From Burkholderiales bacterium RIFCSPHIGHO2_12_FULL_61_11 (GTDB lineage: Bacteria; Pseudomonadota; Gammaproteobacteria; Burkholderiales; Burkholderiaceae_C): a DNA stretch of 9,775 nucleotides. Shown piece by piece: positions 1-5,879 of this stretch. Every line of letters begins with the position of its first letter. Within the stretch, counting starts at the first letter, position 1. The DNA lies in NCBI GenBank assembly GCA_001770785.1, contig MERZ01000387.1:3007-12781 (forward strand), written 5' to 3'. The notes below the pieces were generated by a model. The model did not search any database. It worked only from the letters and a program-made list of their open reading frames with translations, and was not told the DNA's origin. The position numbers and the translations under genes are program-made.

Positions 1-1393
1 CGTCCAGCCACTCGCGGGCGACTTGCTGCAGCGCCTGTTCGAACGCCTTGAAGTGCTCCTCGGCAATCGTGCAGCCGGCCGCCATGGCGTGGCCGCCAAA
101 GCGCAGCAACACGCCGGGGCAGCGCTTGGCCACCAGGTCCAGCGCATCGCGCAAGTGAAAGCCGGCAATCGAGCGGCCCGATCCCTTGAGTTCATGCTCC
201 TTGCCCGGTGCCTGGCTGGCGGCAAACACAAAGGTCGGCCGGTGCAGTTTGTCCTTGATGCGCGAGGCCACGATGCCGACCACGCCTTCGTGGAATTCCG
301 GGTCAAAGATCGCAATGGCTGGCGGCGGTTCTTCATCCTCGTCAATCATCGCGTCGGCCGCCAACTGGGCTTGCTCGCGCATTCCCGCTTCGATGTCGCG
401 GCGTTCGCGGTTGATGCCGTCGAGCATTTGCGCCAGTTCGTCGGCGCGCGCCGTGTCATCAGTGAGCAGGCACTCGATGCCCAGCGTCATGTCGGCGAGG
501 CGGCCCGCCGCATTGATGCGCGGACCGAGCGCAAAGCCAAAATCAAACGTCGTCGCCACCGGCGCCTTGCGTCCAGCCGCTACAAAAAGGCTGGCAATGC
601 CCACCGGCAAATGACCGGCCCGGATGCGCCTGAGCCCCTGCGCTACCAGTCGGCGGTTGTTGGCGTCCAGCCTCACGACATCGGCCACGGTGCCCAGCGC
701 GACCAGGGGCAGCAGCGCATCGAGCTTGGGCTGCTGGATGGCATCAAAAGCGCCGCGCTGGCGCAACTCGGCGCGCAGGGCCAGGAGCACATAAAACATC
801 ACGCCGACCCCGGCGATGGACTTGCTCTCAAACTGGCAATCGGGCTGGTTGGGGTTCACGATCACGTCGGCGGCCGGCAGCACTACCCGCCCGTCTTTCA
901 GCGCGGGCAGGTGGTGGTCGGTCACCAGCACCTGCAGGCCCAGCGCCTTGGCGCGGGCCACGCCCTCGAAGCTTGCAATGCCGTTGTCCACCGTCACCAG
1001 CAGGTCGGCGCCGCTGGCTTTCACGCGCTCGGCAATCGGCGGCGTCAGGCCGTAGCCGTCAAGCACCCGGTCGGGCACCAGGTAGCTGGCATGAATGGCC
1101 CCCAGCAGCTTCAAGCCCCGCAAAGCGACGGCGCAGGCGGTCGCGCCGTCACAGTCGTAGTCGGCCACCACACAGATTTTCTTGCCGGACGCCATCGCAT
1201 CGGCCAGCAGCCCAGCGGCTTCGCGGCTGCCCCGCAGCGAGGCGGGTGGCAGCAATTTGGCCAAGGCATCGTCGAGATCGCCCATCGCATTCACGCCGCG
1301 CGCCGCAAAGAGCTGCGCCAGCAAGGGATGAACGCCGCCCTGTTGCAGCGCCCAGACGCTGCGCGGTGGCACGTCGCGGATTTGAATTTTCAT
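1..1393 (-). CDS. recJ: Single-stranded-DNA-specific 5'-3' exonuclease RecJ (partial, C-terminus off the left edge)
   Basis: RecJ degrades single-stranded DNA 5' to 3' in RecF-pathway recombination, base-excision and mismatch repair; it is a cytoplasmic DHH-family phosphoesterase. I translated the minus strand from the ATG at 1393 (MKIQIRDVPPRSVW...). The frame stays open for 464 residues to position 1; the family is usually about 560-580, so roughly 100 C-terminal residues are missing. Visible family motifs are DYDCDG at residues 78-83 (metal-binding Asp residues), DHH at 159-161, PRINAAG near 291-297, GVVGIVASR around 375-383, and the DHHA1 glycine-rich block FGGHAMAAG at 432-440. All key residues are present and no frameshift is seen. 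It lies 36 bp downstream of the RpfE-like gene on the same strand and is probably co-transcribed with it. No strong Shine-Dalgarno is visible before the start. Long open frames on the opposite strand here are antisense shadows. Confidence 0.95.
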   Translation of the reverse strand, partial: MKIQIRDVPPRSVWALQQGGVHPLLAQLFAARGVNAMGDLDDALAKLLPPASLRGSREAAGLLADAMASGKKICVVADYDCDGATACAVALRGLKLLGAIHASYLVPDRVLDGYGLTPPIAERVKASGADLLVTVDNGIASFEGVARAKALGLQVLVTDHHLPALKDGRVVLPAADVIVNPNQPDCQFESKSIAGVGVMFYVLLALRAELRQRGAFDAIQQPKLDALLPLVALGTVADVVRLDANNRRLVAQGLRRIRAGHLPVGIASLFVAAGRKAPVATTFDFGFALGPRINAAGRLADMTLGIECLLTDDTARADELAQMLDGINRERRDIEAGMREQAQLAADAMIDEDEEPPPAIAIFDPEFHEGVVGIVASRIKDKLHRPTFVFAASQAPGKEHELKGSGRSIAGFHLRDALDLVAKRCPGVLLRFGGHAMAAGCTIAEEHFKAFEQALQQVAREWLD

Positions 1394-1429
1394 GAGGTGC
1401 TTTTGACGCTTGTGTTTTTACGATGATTT

Positions 1430-2584
1430 TTATAGCTGCTCAAGCACGTCCCGTATGGGTTTAGGCGCAAAAAAGCTTGAAATTTTGCTGAACAGGCTGG
1501 CGCGGCTGGTGGCAAAGGTCTGGGCGCTGCGCTCACCGCAGAGCGTCAGTTGCACCGTTTCGCCCGCACGCTGGCGGGCCAGCAGTTGTGCCACTTCGCC
1601 TGCATCCAGTGCGGCCCAGGCCTGGGTGTAATCGGACCAATTGTCGTTAAGAACTGCCAGGGCCAGGCTGCGCGGCAGCGTGAATTTCTCACTCTGCGCC
1701 TGCGGCAGAGCCGAGGCAAGCGCACCGGTGCCGCTGACCCAGAACGAGTTGACCGGCTGCTGGCGCCGGGCGGCCCGCACATCATTCAGCGGATGCGTGT
1801 AAAGCAGCATCTGCATTTCGTTTTGCAGGCGGCGCAGTGTCCTGGCCGCCGCGCTTGCCACTCCGTGTAATACGCTGCCCCCCGAGGGGATTGAACTTGC
1901 TTGGGGCGGCCCGGCGCTGCGTTCTGTGGCCCCCACGCTTGTCGCTGTGCGTACTGCGCTGCCCCCCGAGGGGGCTGAACTTGCTTGGGGCGGCCCGGCG
2001 CTGCGTTCACCGGTCCCTTCGCCCGGCAGCCAGCCATCCACGTTGCGGCTCAGCACGCGGTCGAGCGAGGCCGTGGGCAGATGGCGAAACAGCTCGCCTT
2101 CGGCCAGCCAGCGTTCCGGTGCCAGGTAATGCAGGGTGATGCCATCGGTCTCAAAATAAGGCTGCATGGCCGCCAGCAGGGCGCGGGATTCGTCCTCGCG
2201 CAGGGCCAGCGCCGCAGGATCGGTCAGCGTAGCGTGATCGCGGCCCATGGCCCAGTAGCACGGCGTGATCCAGGCCCAGGCCTGGCCTGCAGCCGCCTGC
2301 AACTGCTCGGCGGCCTCCCGGGCGGCCCAGGGAATCACGCCATCGGGCGCCTCGCTTCGGGTCATGCCCAACGCCCGGGCCAGCGCTCGCTCGTGCGGTG
2401 GCGACAGCGTGCGCGCGTCGGCCTCATCGGTGTGCACCCGCTTCATGCCCTGCAGCAGTTCGCTGAGATGCCTCGTGTTGCCCGGCGGCAGCGCCTGCAT
2501 GGCGGCTAGCCAACCGGCAGAGCTGCAGGCTGCAAAAGGAATCAACAGGTGTTCAGTGGGGCGGGGTGACGAAGTTGCTGGCAT
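1430..2584 (-). CDS. RpfE-like conserved protein next to recJ, carrying an in-frame repeat insertion
   Basis: This 384-residue protein resembles the family found beside recJ in beta- and gammaproteobacteria. It is annotated RpfE-like (after the Xanthomonas rpf cluster, where rpfE neighbours recJ) or, without clear biochemical support, as 'phosphoglycerate mutase'. Its function is unknown. Recognisable blocks are the N-terminal HLLIPFAAC, the Trp-rich AWAWITPCYWAMGRDH near 102-117, RNVDGWLP near 180-187, RRLQNEMQMLLYTHPLND near 251-268, and PVNSFWVSGTGA near 277-288. I see no signal peptide or membrane segment. Residues about 190-245 are low complexity, with ERSAGPPQ twice at a 28-residue spacing, encoded by a tandem DNA repeat; this probably lengthens the protein over its relatives. 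The frame stays open upstream through antisense lolC, but the ATG at 2584 fits the family N-terminus and a divergent promoter gap. It is read toward recJ and transcribed away from lolC. Confidence 0.8.
   Translation of the reverse strand: MPATSSPRPTEHLLIPFAACSSAGWLAAMQALPPGNTRHLSELLQGMKRVHTDEADARTLSPPHERALARALGMTRSEAPDGVIPWAAREAAEQLQAAAGQAWAWITPCYWAMGRDHATLTDPAALALREDESRALLAAMQPYFETDGITLHYLAPERWLAEGELFRHLPTASLDRVLSRNVDGWLPGEGTGERSAGPPQASSAPSGGSAVRTATSVGATERSAGPPQASSIPSGGSVLHGVASAAARTLRRLQNEMQMLLYTHPLNDVRAARRQQPVNSFWVSGTGALASALPQAQSEKFTLPRSLALAVLNDNWSDYTQAWAALDAGEVAQLLARQRAGETVQLTLCGERSAQTFATSRASLFSKISSFFAPKPIRDVLEQL
1851..1924 (+). repeat. GC-rich tandem repeat, copy A1 (inside RpfE-like gene)
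   Basis: First of two tandem copies. The core begins GCTGCCCCCCGAGGGG at 1874 and continues into CTTGCTTGGGGCGGCCC. Near the core is a GC-rich hairpin, whose right arm is altered here (GGGGATT instead of GGGGGCT), and the left flank is the most diverged of the four copies in the window. The next copy starts 84 bp further on, exactly 28 codons, so the host reading frame is kept. The host gene reads it on the minus strand as ERSAGPPQASSIPSGGS. Confidence 0.85.
1931..2008 (+). repeat. GC-rich tandem repeat, copy A2 (inside RpfE-like gene)
   Basis: Second tandem copy, with its core at 1958. It contains a perfect 6-bp hairpin, GCCCCC-CGA-GGGGGC, followed by the same CTTGCTTGGGGCGGCCC block as copy A1. 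It begins CCCCACGCTTG, matching the copies at 7944-8117 when those are reverse-complemented. The host gene reads it as ERSAGPPQASSAPSGGS. It is less diverged than A1 from what looks like the family consensus. Confidence 0.87.
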
Positions 2585-2626
2585 GGTGCTTATTGTCAGG
2601 GAGGCGGGGATGCCACAATCGCGGCT
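2585..2626. promoter_or_regulatory. Divergent promoter gap between the RpfE-like gene and lolC
   Basis: Only 42 bp separate two divergent start codons, so both promoters must lie here or inside the genes. On the plus strand, TTGTCA (2593-2598) and CACAAT (2614-2619) resemble -35 and -10 boxes with a short 15-bp spacer. On the minus strand the same region gives TTGTGG and GACAAT, also about 15 bp apart. The two arms ATTGT and ACAAT are mirror images, so each strand's -10-like box overlaps the other's -35-like box. If used, the plus-strand -10 would put the transcript start almost at the lolC ATG. This is pattern matching only. Confidence 0.35.
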
Positions 2627-3883
2627 ATGCAAATCCCCTACGAGCTGATTCTGGGCTGGCGTTACACCCGCGCCGGCCGCGCCACCCGGCGCAACGGCTT
2701 TATTTCCTTCATTTCCGGCGTGTCCATGCTGGGCATTGCGCTGGGTGTGGCCGCGCTGATCATTGTGCTGAGCGTGATGAACGGCTTCCAGAAGGAAGTG
2801 CGCGACCGGATGCTGGGCGTGATTTCGCACATCGAGGTGTTCGCTCCCAATGGCGCTGCCCTGGCCGACCCGCAAAAAACCCTGGCCGAGATCAGGGCCA
2901 ACCCGAGCGTGGCGGGCGCTGCCACCTTTATTGGCGCGCAGGTCTTGCTGGCGCGCGGTGAAGACATGAAGGGCGCCATGGTGCGCGGCATTGACCCGGC
3001 GCTGGAAAGCCAGGTGACCGACCTTGCCGTGCAGCTGGAGGGAACCGCTTTTCCCAGGCTGGTCAGCGGCGGCTTTGGCGTGATTCTGGGTGGCGAACTG
3101 GCAAGGGCCATGGGCGTGATCGAAGGCGACAGCGTCACGCTGATTGCGCCCAGCGGCCAGGTGACCCCGGCGGGCGTGGTGCCGCGCCTCAAGCAAATGA
3201 CGGTGGTCGGCACCTTTGACTCGGGGCACTTTGAATACGACTCGGCGCTGGTTATGCTGCACCAGGACGATGCCGCCAAGATTTTCCGGCTCGAAGGGCC
3301 AACCGGTATTCGCATCAAACTCCAGGACTTGAACAAGGCGCGGGAAGTCGCGCTCGAACTGTCAAGAAGCCTGAGCGGCGACTTGCTGATTCGTGACTGG
3401 ACGCGGCAGAACAAGACCTGGTTTGATGCGGTTCAGATTGAAAAACGCATGATGTTCATCATCCTCACGCTGATCGTGGCGGTGGCGGCCTTCAACCTGG
3501 TCAGCACGCTGGTCATGACGGTGACCGACAAGCGCGCCGACATCGCCATTTTGCGCACGCTGGGCGCCAGCCCCCAAAGCATCATGGGGATTTTCATGGT
3601 GCAGGGCGCCATGGTCGGCGTGATCGGCACGTTCTCCGGCCTGCTGCTGGGGCTTGGCATTGCCCTGAATATCGATGTGATCGTTCCCGCGCTGGAGCAG
3701 CTTTTTCAAGCCAGCTTTTTGCCGAAAGACATTTACCTCATCAGCCGCATGCCGAGCGATCCGCAATACGCCGATATCATGCCGATTGCCGTCATCTCGC
3801 TGGTGCTGTCCTTTCTGGCAACCATTTATCCCAGCTGGCGCGCCAGCCGCGTGAACCCGGCGGAGGCCCTGCGCTATGAATGA
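2627..3883 (+). CDS. lolC: Lipoprotein-releasing ABC transporter permease, LolC/LolE family
   Basis: This is the inner-membrane permease of the Lol system, which extracts mature lipoproteins from the inner membrane and passes them to the periplasmic carrier LolA. The 418-residue length is normal for the family. The N-terminus MQIPYELILGWRYTRAG is typical, followed by a membrane segment around 26-48, a periplasmic domain to about 270, and a C-terminal FtsX-type domain. In that domain, TM2 begins near residue 275, the cytoplasmic coupling segment LRTLGAS is at 309-315, and two further membrane segments lie near 320-345 and 380-402. It ends NPAEALRYE, the usual FtsX-family ending. Many betaproteobacteria have a single LolC/E-type permease, and I see no second permease gene here. 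There is no strong Shine-Dalgarno at normal distance from the ATG (GAGGCGGGG is about 17 bases away), so a leaderless or weak start is possible. It is paired with lolD downstream. Confidence 0.95.
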   Translation: MQIPYELILGWRYTRAGRATRRNGFISFISGVSMLGIALGVAALIIVLSVMNGFQKEVRDRMLGVISHIEVFAPNGAALADPQKTLAEIRANPSVAGAATFIGAQVLLARGEDMKGAMVRGIDPALESQVTDLAVQLEGTAFPRLVSGGFGVILGGELARAMGVIEGDSVTLIAPSGQVTPAGVVPRLKQMTVVGTFDSGHFEYDSALVMLHQDDAAKIFRLEGPTGIRIKLQDLNKAREVALELSRSLSGDLLIRDWTRQNKTWFDAVQIEKRMMFIILTLIVAVAAFNLVSTLVMTVTDKRADIAILRTLGASPQSIMGIFMVQGAMVGVIGTFSGLLLGLGIALNIDVIVPALEQLFQASFLPKDIYLISRMPSDPQYADIMPIAVISLVLSFLATIYPSWRASRVNPAEALRYE

Positions 3884-3953
3884 AAAGACTTCTGTAAATC
3901 CGATTTTCGGGCGCATAGCTTCGTTGCGCGGTGCTCGGAATCCTCACGGGTTA

Positions 3954-4041
3954 TTGGGGTCAGACACCAATTTCGCTGCGGTGCATGCACCGCACCCCTT
4001 GGGCGAGCCGAAGGCTCGGCGAATTTGGGCTCTGACCCCAA
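3954..4041. repeat. 88-bp palindromic repeat element (REP/MITE-like) between lolC and lolD
   Basis: The ends are inverted repeats of 23 nt: the left arm at 3954-3976 (starting TTGGGGTCAGA) and the right arm at 4019-4041 (ending TCTGACCCCAA) match at 20 of 23 positions. Inside are a perfect 16-bp palindrome, GCGGTGCATGCACCGC, at 3978-3993, and a hairpin with 6-bp stem CGAGCC/GGCTCG and GAA loop at 4004-4018. No transposase is encoded. From memory, GGGGTCAGA-type ends recur in proteobacterial genomes in palindromic elements, some linked to REP-associated (IS200-like) transposases; that link is unverified here. It is unrelated in sequence to the 84-87-bp repeats in the coding genes. Confidence 0.75.
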
Positions 4042-4104
4042 AAACCCCCTGCGCTCCGTGCGCCTCACTCTGCATCCCGACAATCGAATTTCCAGAAGCC
4101 TTTT

Positions 4105-4109
4105 GGAGG
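4105..4109 (+). promoter_or_regulatory. Shine-Dalgarno of lolD (decides the start)
   Basis: GGAGG lies 5 bases before the ATG at 4115. It is the strongest ribosome binding site in the spacer. It rules out the in-frame ATG at 4025, which would start inside the repeat element and add 30 residues foreign to the family. Confidence 0.8.
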
Positions 4110-4114
4110 TACTT

Positions 4115-4798
4115 ATGAGTGAAGTGGTTTTACGCGCCAGCGGCCTGACCAAGCGCTTCACCGAAGGCCGGATCGACGTCACCGTGCTGCAAGGCGTTGA
4201 CCTGCAGGTCCACCGGGGGGAAACGCTGGCCATCGTCGGCGCTTCGGGTTCGGGTAAAAGTACCTTGCTGCACCTGATGGGTGGGCTGGACGCGCCCACC
4301 AGCGGCCAGGTCGAGATCAAGGGCCAACTGCTGTCAGCCTTGTCGCCCGCCCAACAGGGCGAGCTGCGCAACCAGCACCTTGGCTTTGTCTACCAGTTCC
4401 ACCATCTGCTGCCAGAATTCAGCGCGCTCGACAATGTCGCCATGCCGCTATGGATTCGGCGTCAAGACCGCGAGCAGGCCGCGCAAACAGCGACCAAAAT
4501 GCTGGCAAGCGTGGGCCTGCAAGACCGCATTCACCACCGCCCGTCAGAGCTTTCCGGTGGCGAACGCCAGCGCGTGGCCATTGCCCGAGCCCTGGTCACG
4601 CAACCGGCCTGCGTGCTGGCCGACGAACCGACCGGCAACCTTGACCGAACGACGGCCGACGGTGTGTTTGAGCTGATGCTGCAGCTCGCGCGCGAGCATG
4701 GCACCGCGTTTGTGCTGGTGACGCATGACGAAGCGCTGGCAGCGCGCTGCGGACGGGAGCTCAGGCTGGTGCTGGGGCGGCTGTCAGAGGCAGCTTGA
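4115..4798 (+). CDS. lolD: Lipoprotein-releasing ABC transporter ATP-binding protein LolD
   Basis: This is the ATPase subunit that drives lipoprotein release by the LolCDE-type complex on the cytoplasmic face of the inner membrane. Its 227 residues match the family length. Walker A is GASGSGKST at 42-50, the Q-loop region [10 protein letters not shown] at 93-102 is a LolD hallmark, the ABC signature LSGGE is at 146-150, Walker B CVLADE at 166-171 with catalytic Glu171, the D-loop GNLD at 174-177, and the switch His is in VTHD (His204). All catalytic residues are intact. The start at 4115 follows a good GGAGG and gives the expected N-terminus [15 protein letters not shown]. It follows lolC after an unusually long spacer containing a repeat element, which could form stem-loops in a shared transcript and alter the LolC:LolD ratio (inference). 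Confidence 0.95.
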   Translation: MSEVVLRASGLTKRFTEGRIDVTVLQGVDLQVHRGETLAIVGASGSGKSTLLHLMGGLDAPTSGQVEIKGQLLSALSPAQQGELRNQHLGFVYQFHHLLPEFSALDNVAMPLWIRRQDREQAAQTATKMLASVGLQDRIHHRPSELSGGERQRVAIARALVTQPACVLADEPTGNLDRTTADGVFELMLQLAREHGTAFVLVTHDEALAARCGRELRLVLGRLSEAA

Positions 4799-4938
4799 GC
4801 CCTGATTCATGTTGATCAGGACCGGTCAGTCGCCAGAATGCTCTCATTGCCGGATCCTGCAGGACCGCCATTTCTGACTGGATCGCGGCGTTGCGGTCGC
4901 TCCAGTCTTATTCAAACAAACCCAAAACCAAAGTTGTG
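4799..4938. other. Spacer after lolD with two inverted repeats
   Basis: A short hairpin with stem CCTGAT/ATCAGG (4801-4806 and 4815-4820) begins two bases after the lolD stop. A second inverted repeat, GACTGGA/TCCAGTC (4876-4882 and 4901-4907), is followed only by TTATTC. Neither has a proper T-run, so a Rho-independent terminator cannot be called with confidence. Either could serve as a 3' stabilising stem for the lolCD mRNA. No clear promoter for the next gene is visible. Confidence 0.35.
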
Positions 4939-5544
4939 ATGGACATTTTTATTCTGGCGACCTTGATCGCCATCGGCGCTCACATGATCAAGTCGAGAGA
5001 CGAGCGCAGGCGCATTGCCCTGCTGGGAAGTTTTCTCGGGAAGTACCAGATTGAAAAACTGATGGAAAGCCTGACAGAAGGCTACCTGCGAGCGCTTGGG
5101 GAAAATGATCCGGAGCGCCGCGAACAAATCTGGCGTCTGCTTGAGAGCTCCGAGACCAAGCTGTGTGAGCAGTTCAACAGCTTCGTCGCCGAGTTCTCCA
5201 GGGTCAGTGAGCCCGAGGCACGCGTGAGTAAACTGGCCCTGCCCATCCCTTACGCCAGCCAGCTTTTTCCGAACGCCAGTTTTGATCTGCGCAAGGTCCT
5301 GGCCATTCATGCGCAAGGGATCACAAATGCAGCGAAGAACAGTCTGAACCGGACTCCCAAAAGCAAGGCTTTCATCCTGTCAGCCGAGCTGTTTTTGATG
5401 CAGCACAGCTGTCACTGGTTCTGCAAGTCCAAAACAGTCGCCTCGGCACGCTTGCTGGTTCGACACAAAACCTCGTATGAGCAAGTGCTTGAGTCCATCG
5501 CGCCCGAGACACGCAGCGCCTATTGCGCCCTGATTGGACGTTGA
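4939..5544 (+). CDS. Conserved-looking protein of unknown function with N-terminal membrane segment
   Basis: I do not recognise this 201-residue protein. The first 17 residues (MDIFILATLIAIGAHMI) are hydrophobic and followed by a Lys/Arg-rich stretch (KSRDERRR), suggesting a single N-terminal membrane anchor with the rest in the cytoplasm. Residues about 30-95 are charged and probably helical (for example KYQIEKLMESLTEGYLRAL). A cluster of aromatic, Cys and His residues lies near 153-163 (LMQHSCHWFCK). There is no catalytic motif I can name. Codon use and base composition resemble the neighbours, although the protein is somewhat less Ala/Gly-rich. ATG 4939 is chosen because it puts the hydrophobic segment at the N-terminus; a TTG at 4891 would add 16 residues, and neither start has a convincing Shine-Dalgarno. 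It sits between lolD and slyX on the same strand, but nothing links its function to theirs. Confidence 0.7.
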   Translation: MDIFILATLIAIGAHMIKSRDERRRIALLGSFLGKYQIEKLMESLTEGYLRALGENDPERREQIWRLLESSETKLCEQFNSFVAEFSRVSEPEARVSKLALPIPYASQLFPNASFDLRKVLAIHAQGITNAAKNSLNRTPKSKAFILSAELFLMQHSCHWFCKSKTVASARLLVRHKTSYEQVLESIAPETRSAYCALIGR

Positions 5545-5659
5545 GGCGCTCGTCCGGGCCTGGACTTGCGCATTGCTCTGGCCACGGTCTTGCCCGGCCA
5601 AACCCGTCAGCCCATCTGCCGGCCGATCACAGCGCCCTAACTTCGTGTCCAATAGGCTC

Positions 5660-5878
5660 ATGGAACACCCCAACAACATTGAACAGCGCCTGACCGATCT
5701 GGAGATCAAGGCCAGTTTTACCGAAGACATGGTCGAGCAACTCAACCAGGTCATCGTGCGGCAGCAGCAACAACTTGACCTGCTGATCCGCGAAATTGGT
5801 CAGCTGTGCCAGCAAAGACCGGAGCAGGAAGTGGGCGTGTCGGGCCGCTTGCGCGACGAGTTGCCGCCGCATTACTGA
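5660..5878 (+). CDS. slyX: SlyX family protein
   Basis: SlyX is a short coiled-coil protein of unknown function that is widespread in proteobacteria. The 72-residue length is typical. Residues 1-50 form an amphipathic coiled coil (IEQRLTDLEIKASFTEDMVE, then a Gln-rich QQQQLDLL), which is the family core with the LExKxSFxEDxVExLN pattern. The ending, DELPPHY, matches the conserved ...PPHY C-terminus of SlyX proteins. The start at 5660 is the first ATG giving the family N-terminus; a weak TAGG lies just upstream. A 115-bp spacer (5545-5659) precedes it, with no clear promoter or hairpin. It converges on the VWA gene with one base between the stop codons. Confidence 0.9.
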   Translation: MEHPNNIEQRLTDLEIKASFTEDMVEQLNQVIVRQQQQLDLLIREIGQLCQQRPEQEVGVSGRLRDELPPHY

Positions 5879-5879
5879 T

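Larger units (their letters stand above)
3884..4114. other. lolC-lolD spacer, unusually long and repeat-bearing
   Basis: These 231 bp separate two genes that are normally adjacent in one operon. They hold the palindromic element at 3954-4041 and the lolD ribosome binding site. No confident gene is present. A weak open frame of 80 codons (3876-4118) spans the whole spacer, overlapping the lolC stop and the lolD start; it is discussed as a finding, not called as a gene. Confidence 0.8.

Noticed and set aside
23..1426. 467-codon open frame on the plus strand
   Set aside because: It is the antisense shadow of recJ. The minus strand carries all RecJ motifs; this product is Arg/His/Gln-rich with no recognisable domain.
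2585..3262. Upstream extension of the RpfE-like gene through antisense lolC
   Set aside because: The frame is open only because of high GC on the strand opposite lolC. The family N-terminus begins at the ATG at 2584.
4025..4114. Earlier ATG for lolD inside the palindromic element
   Set aside because: It lacks a Shine-Dalgarno and would add residues foreign to LolD; GGAGG precedes the ATG at 4115.
5545..5659. Possible promoter or terminator before slyX
   Set aside because: Short GGCC-rich inverted bits occur, but there is no hairpin with a T-run and no convincing -35/-10 pair.
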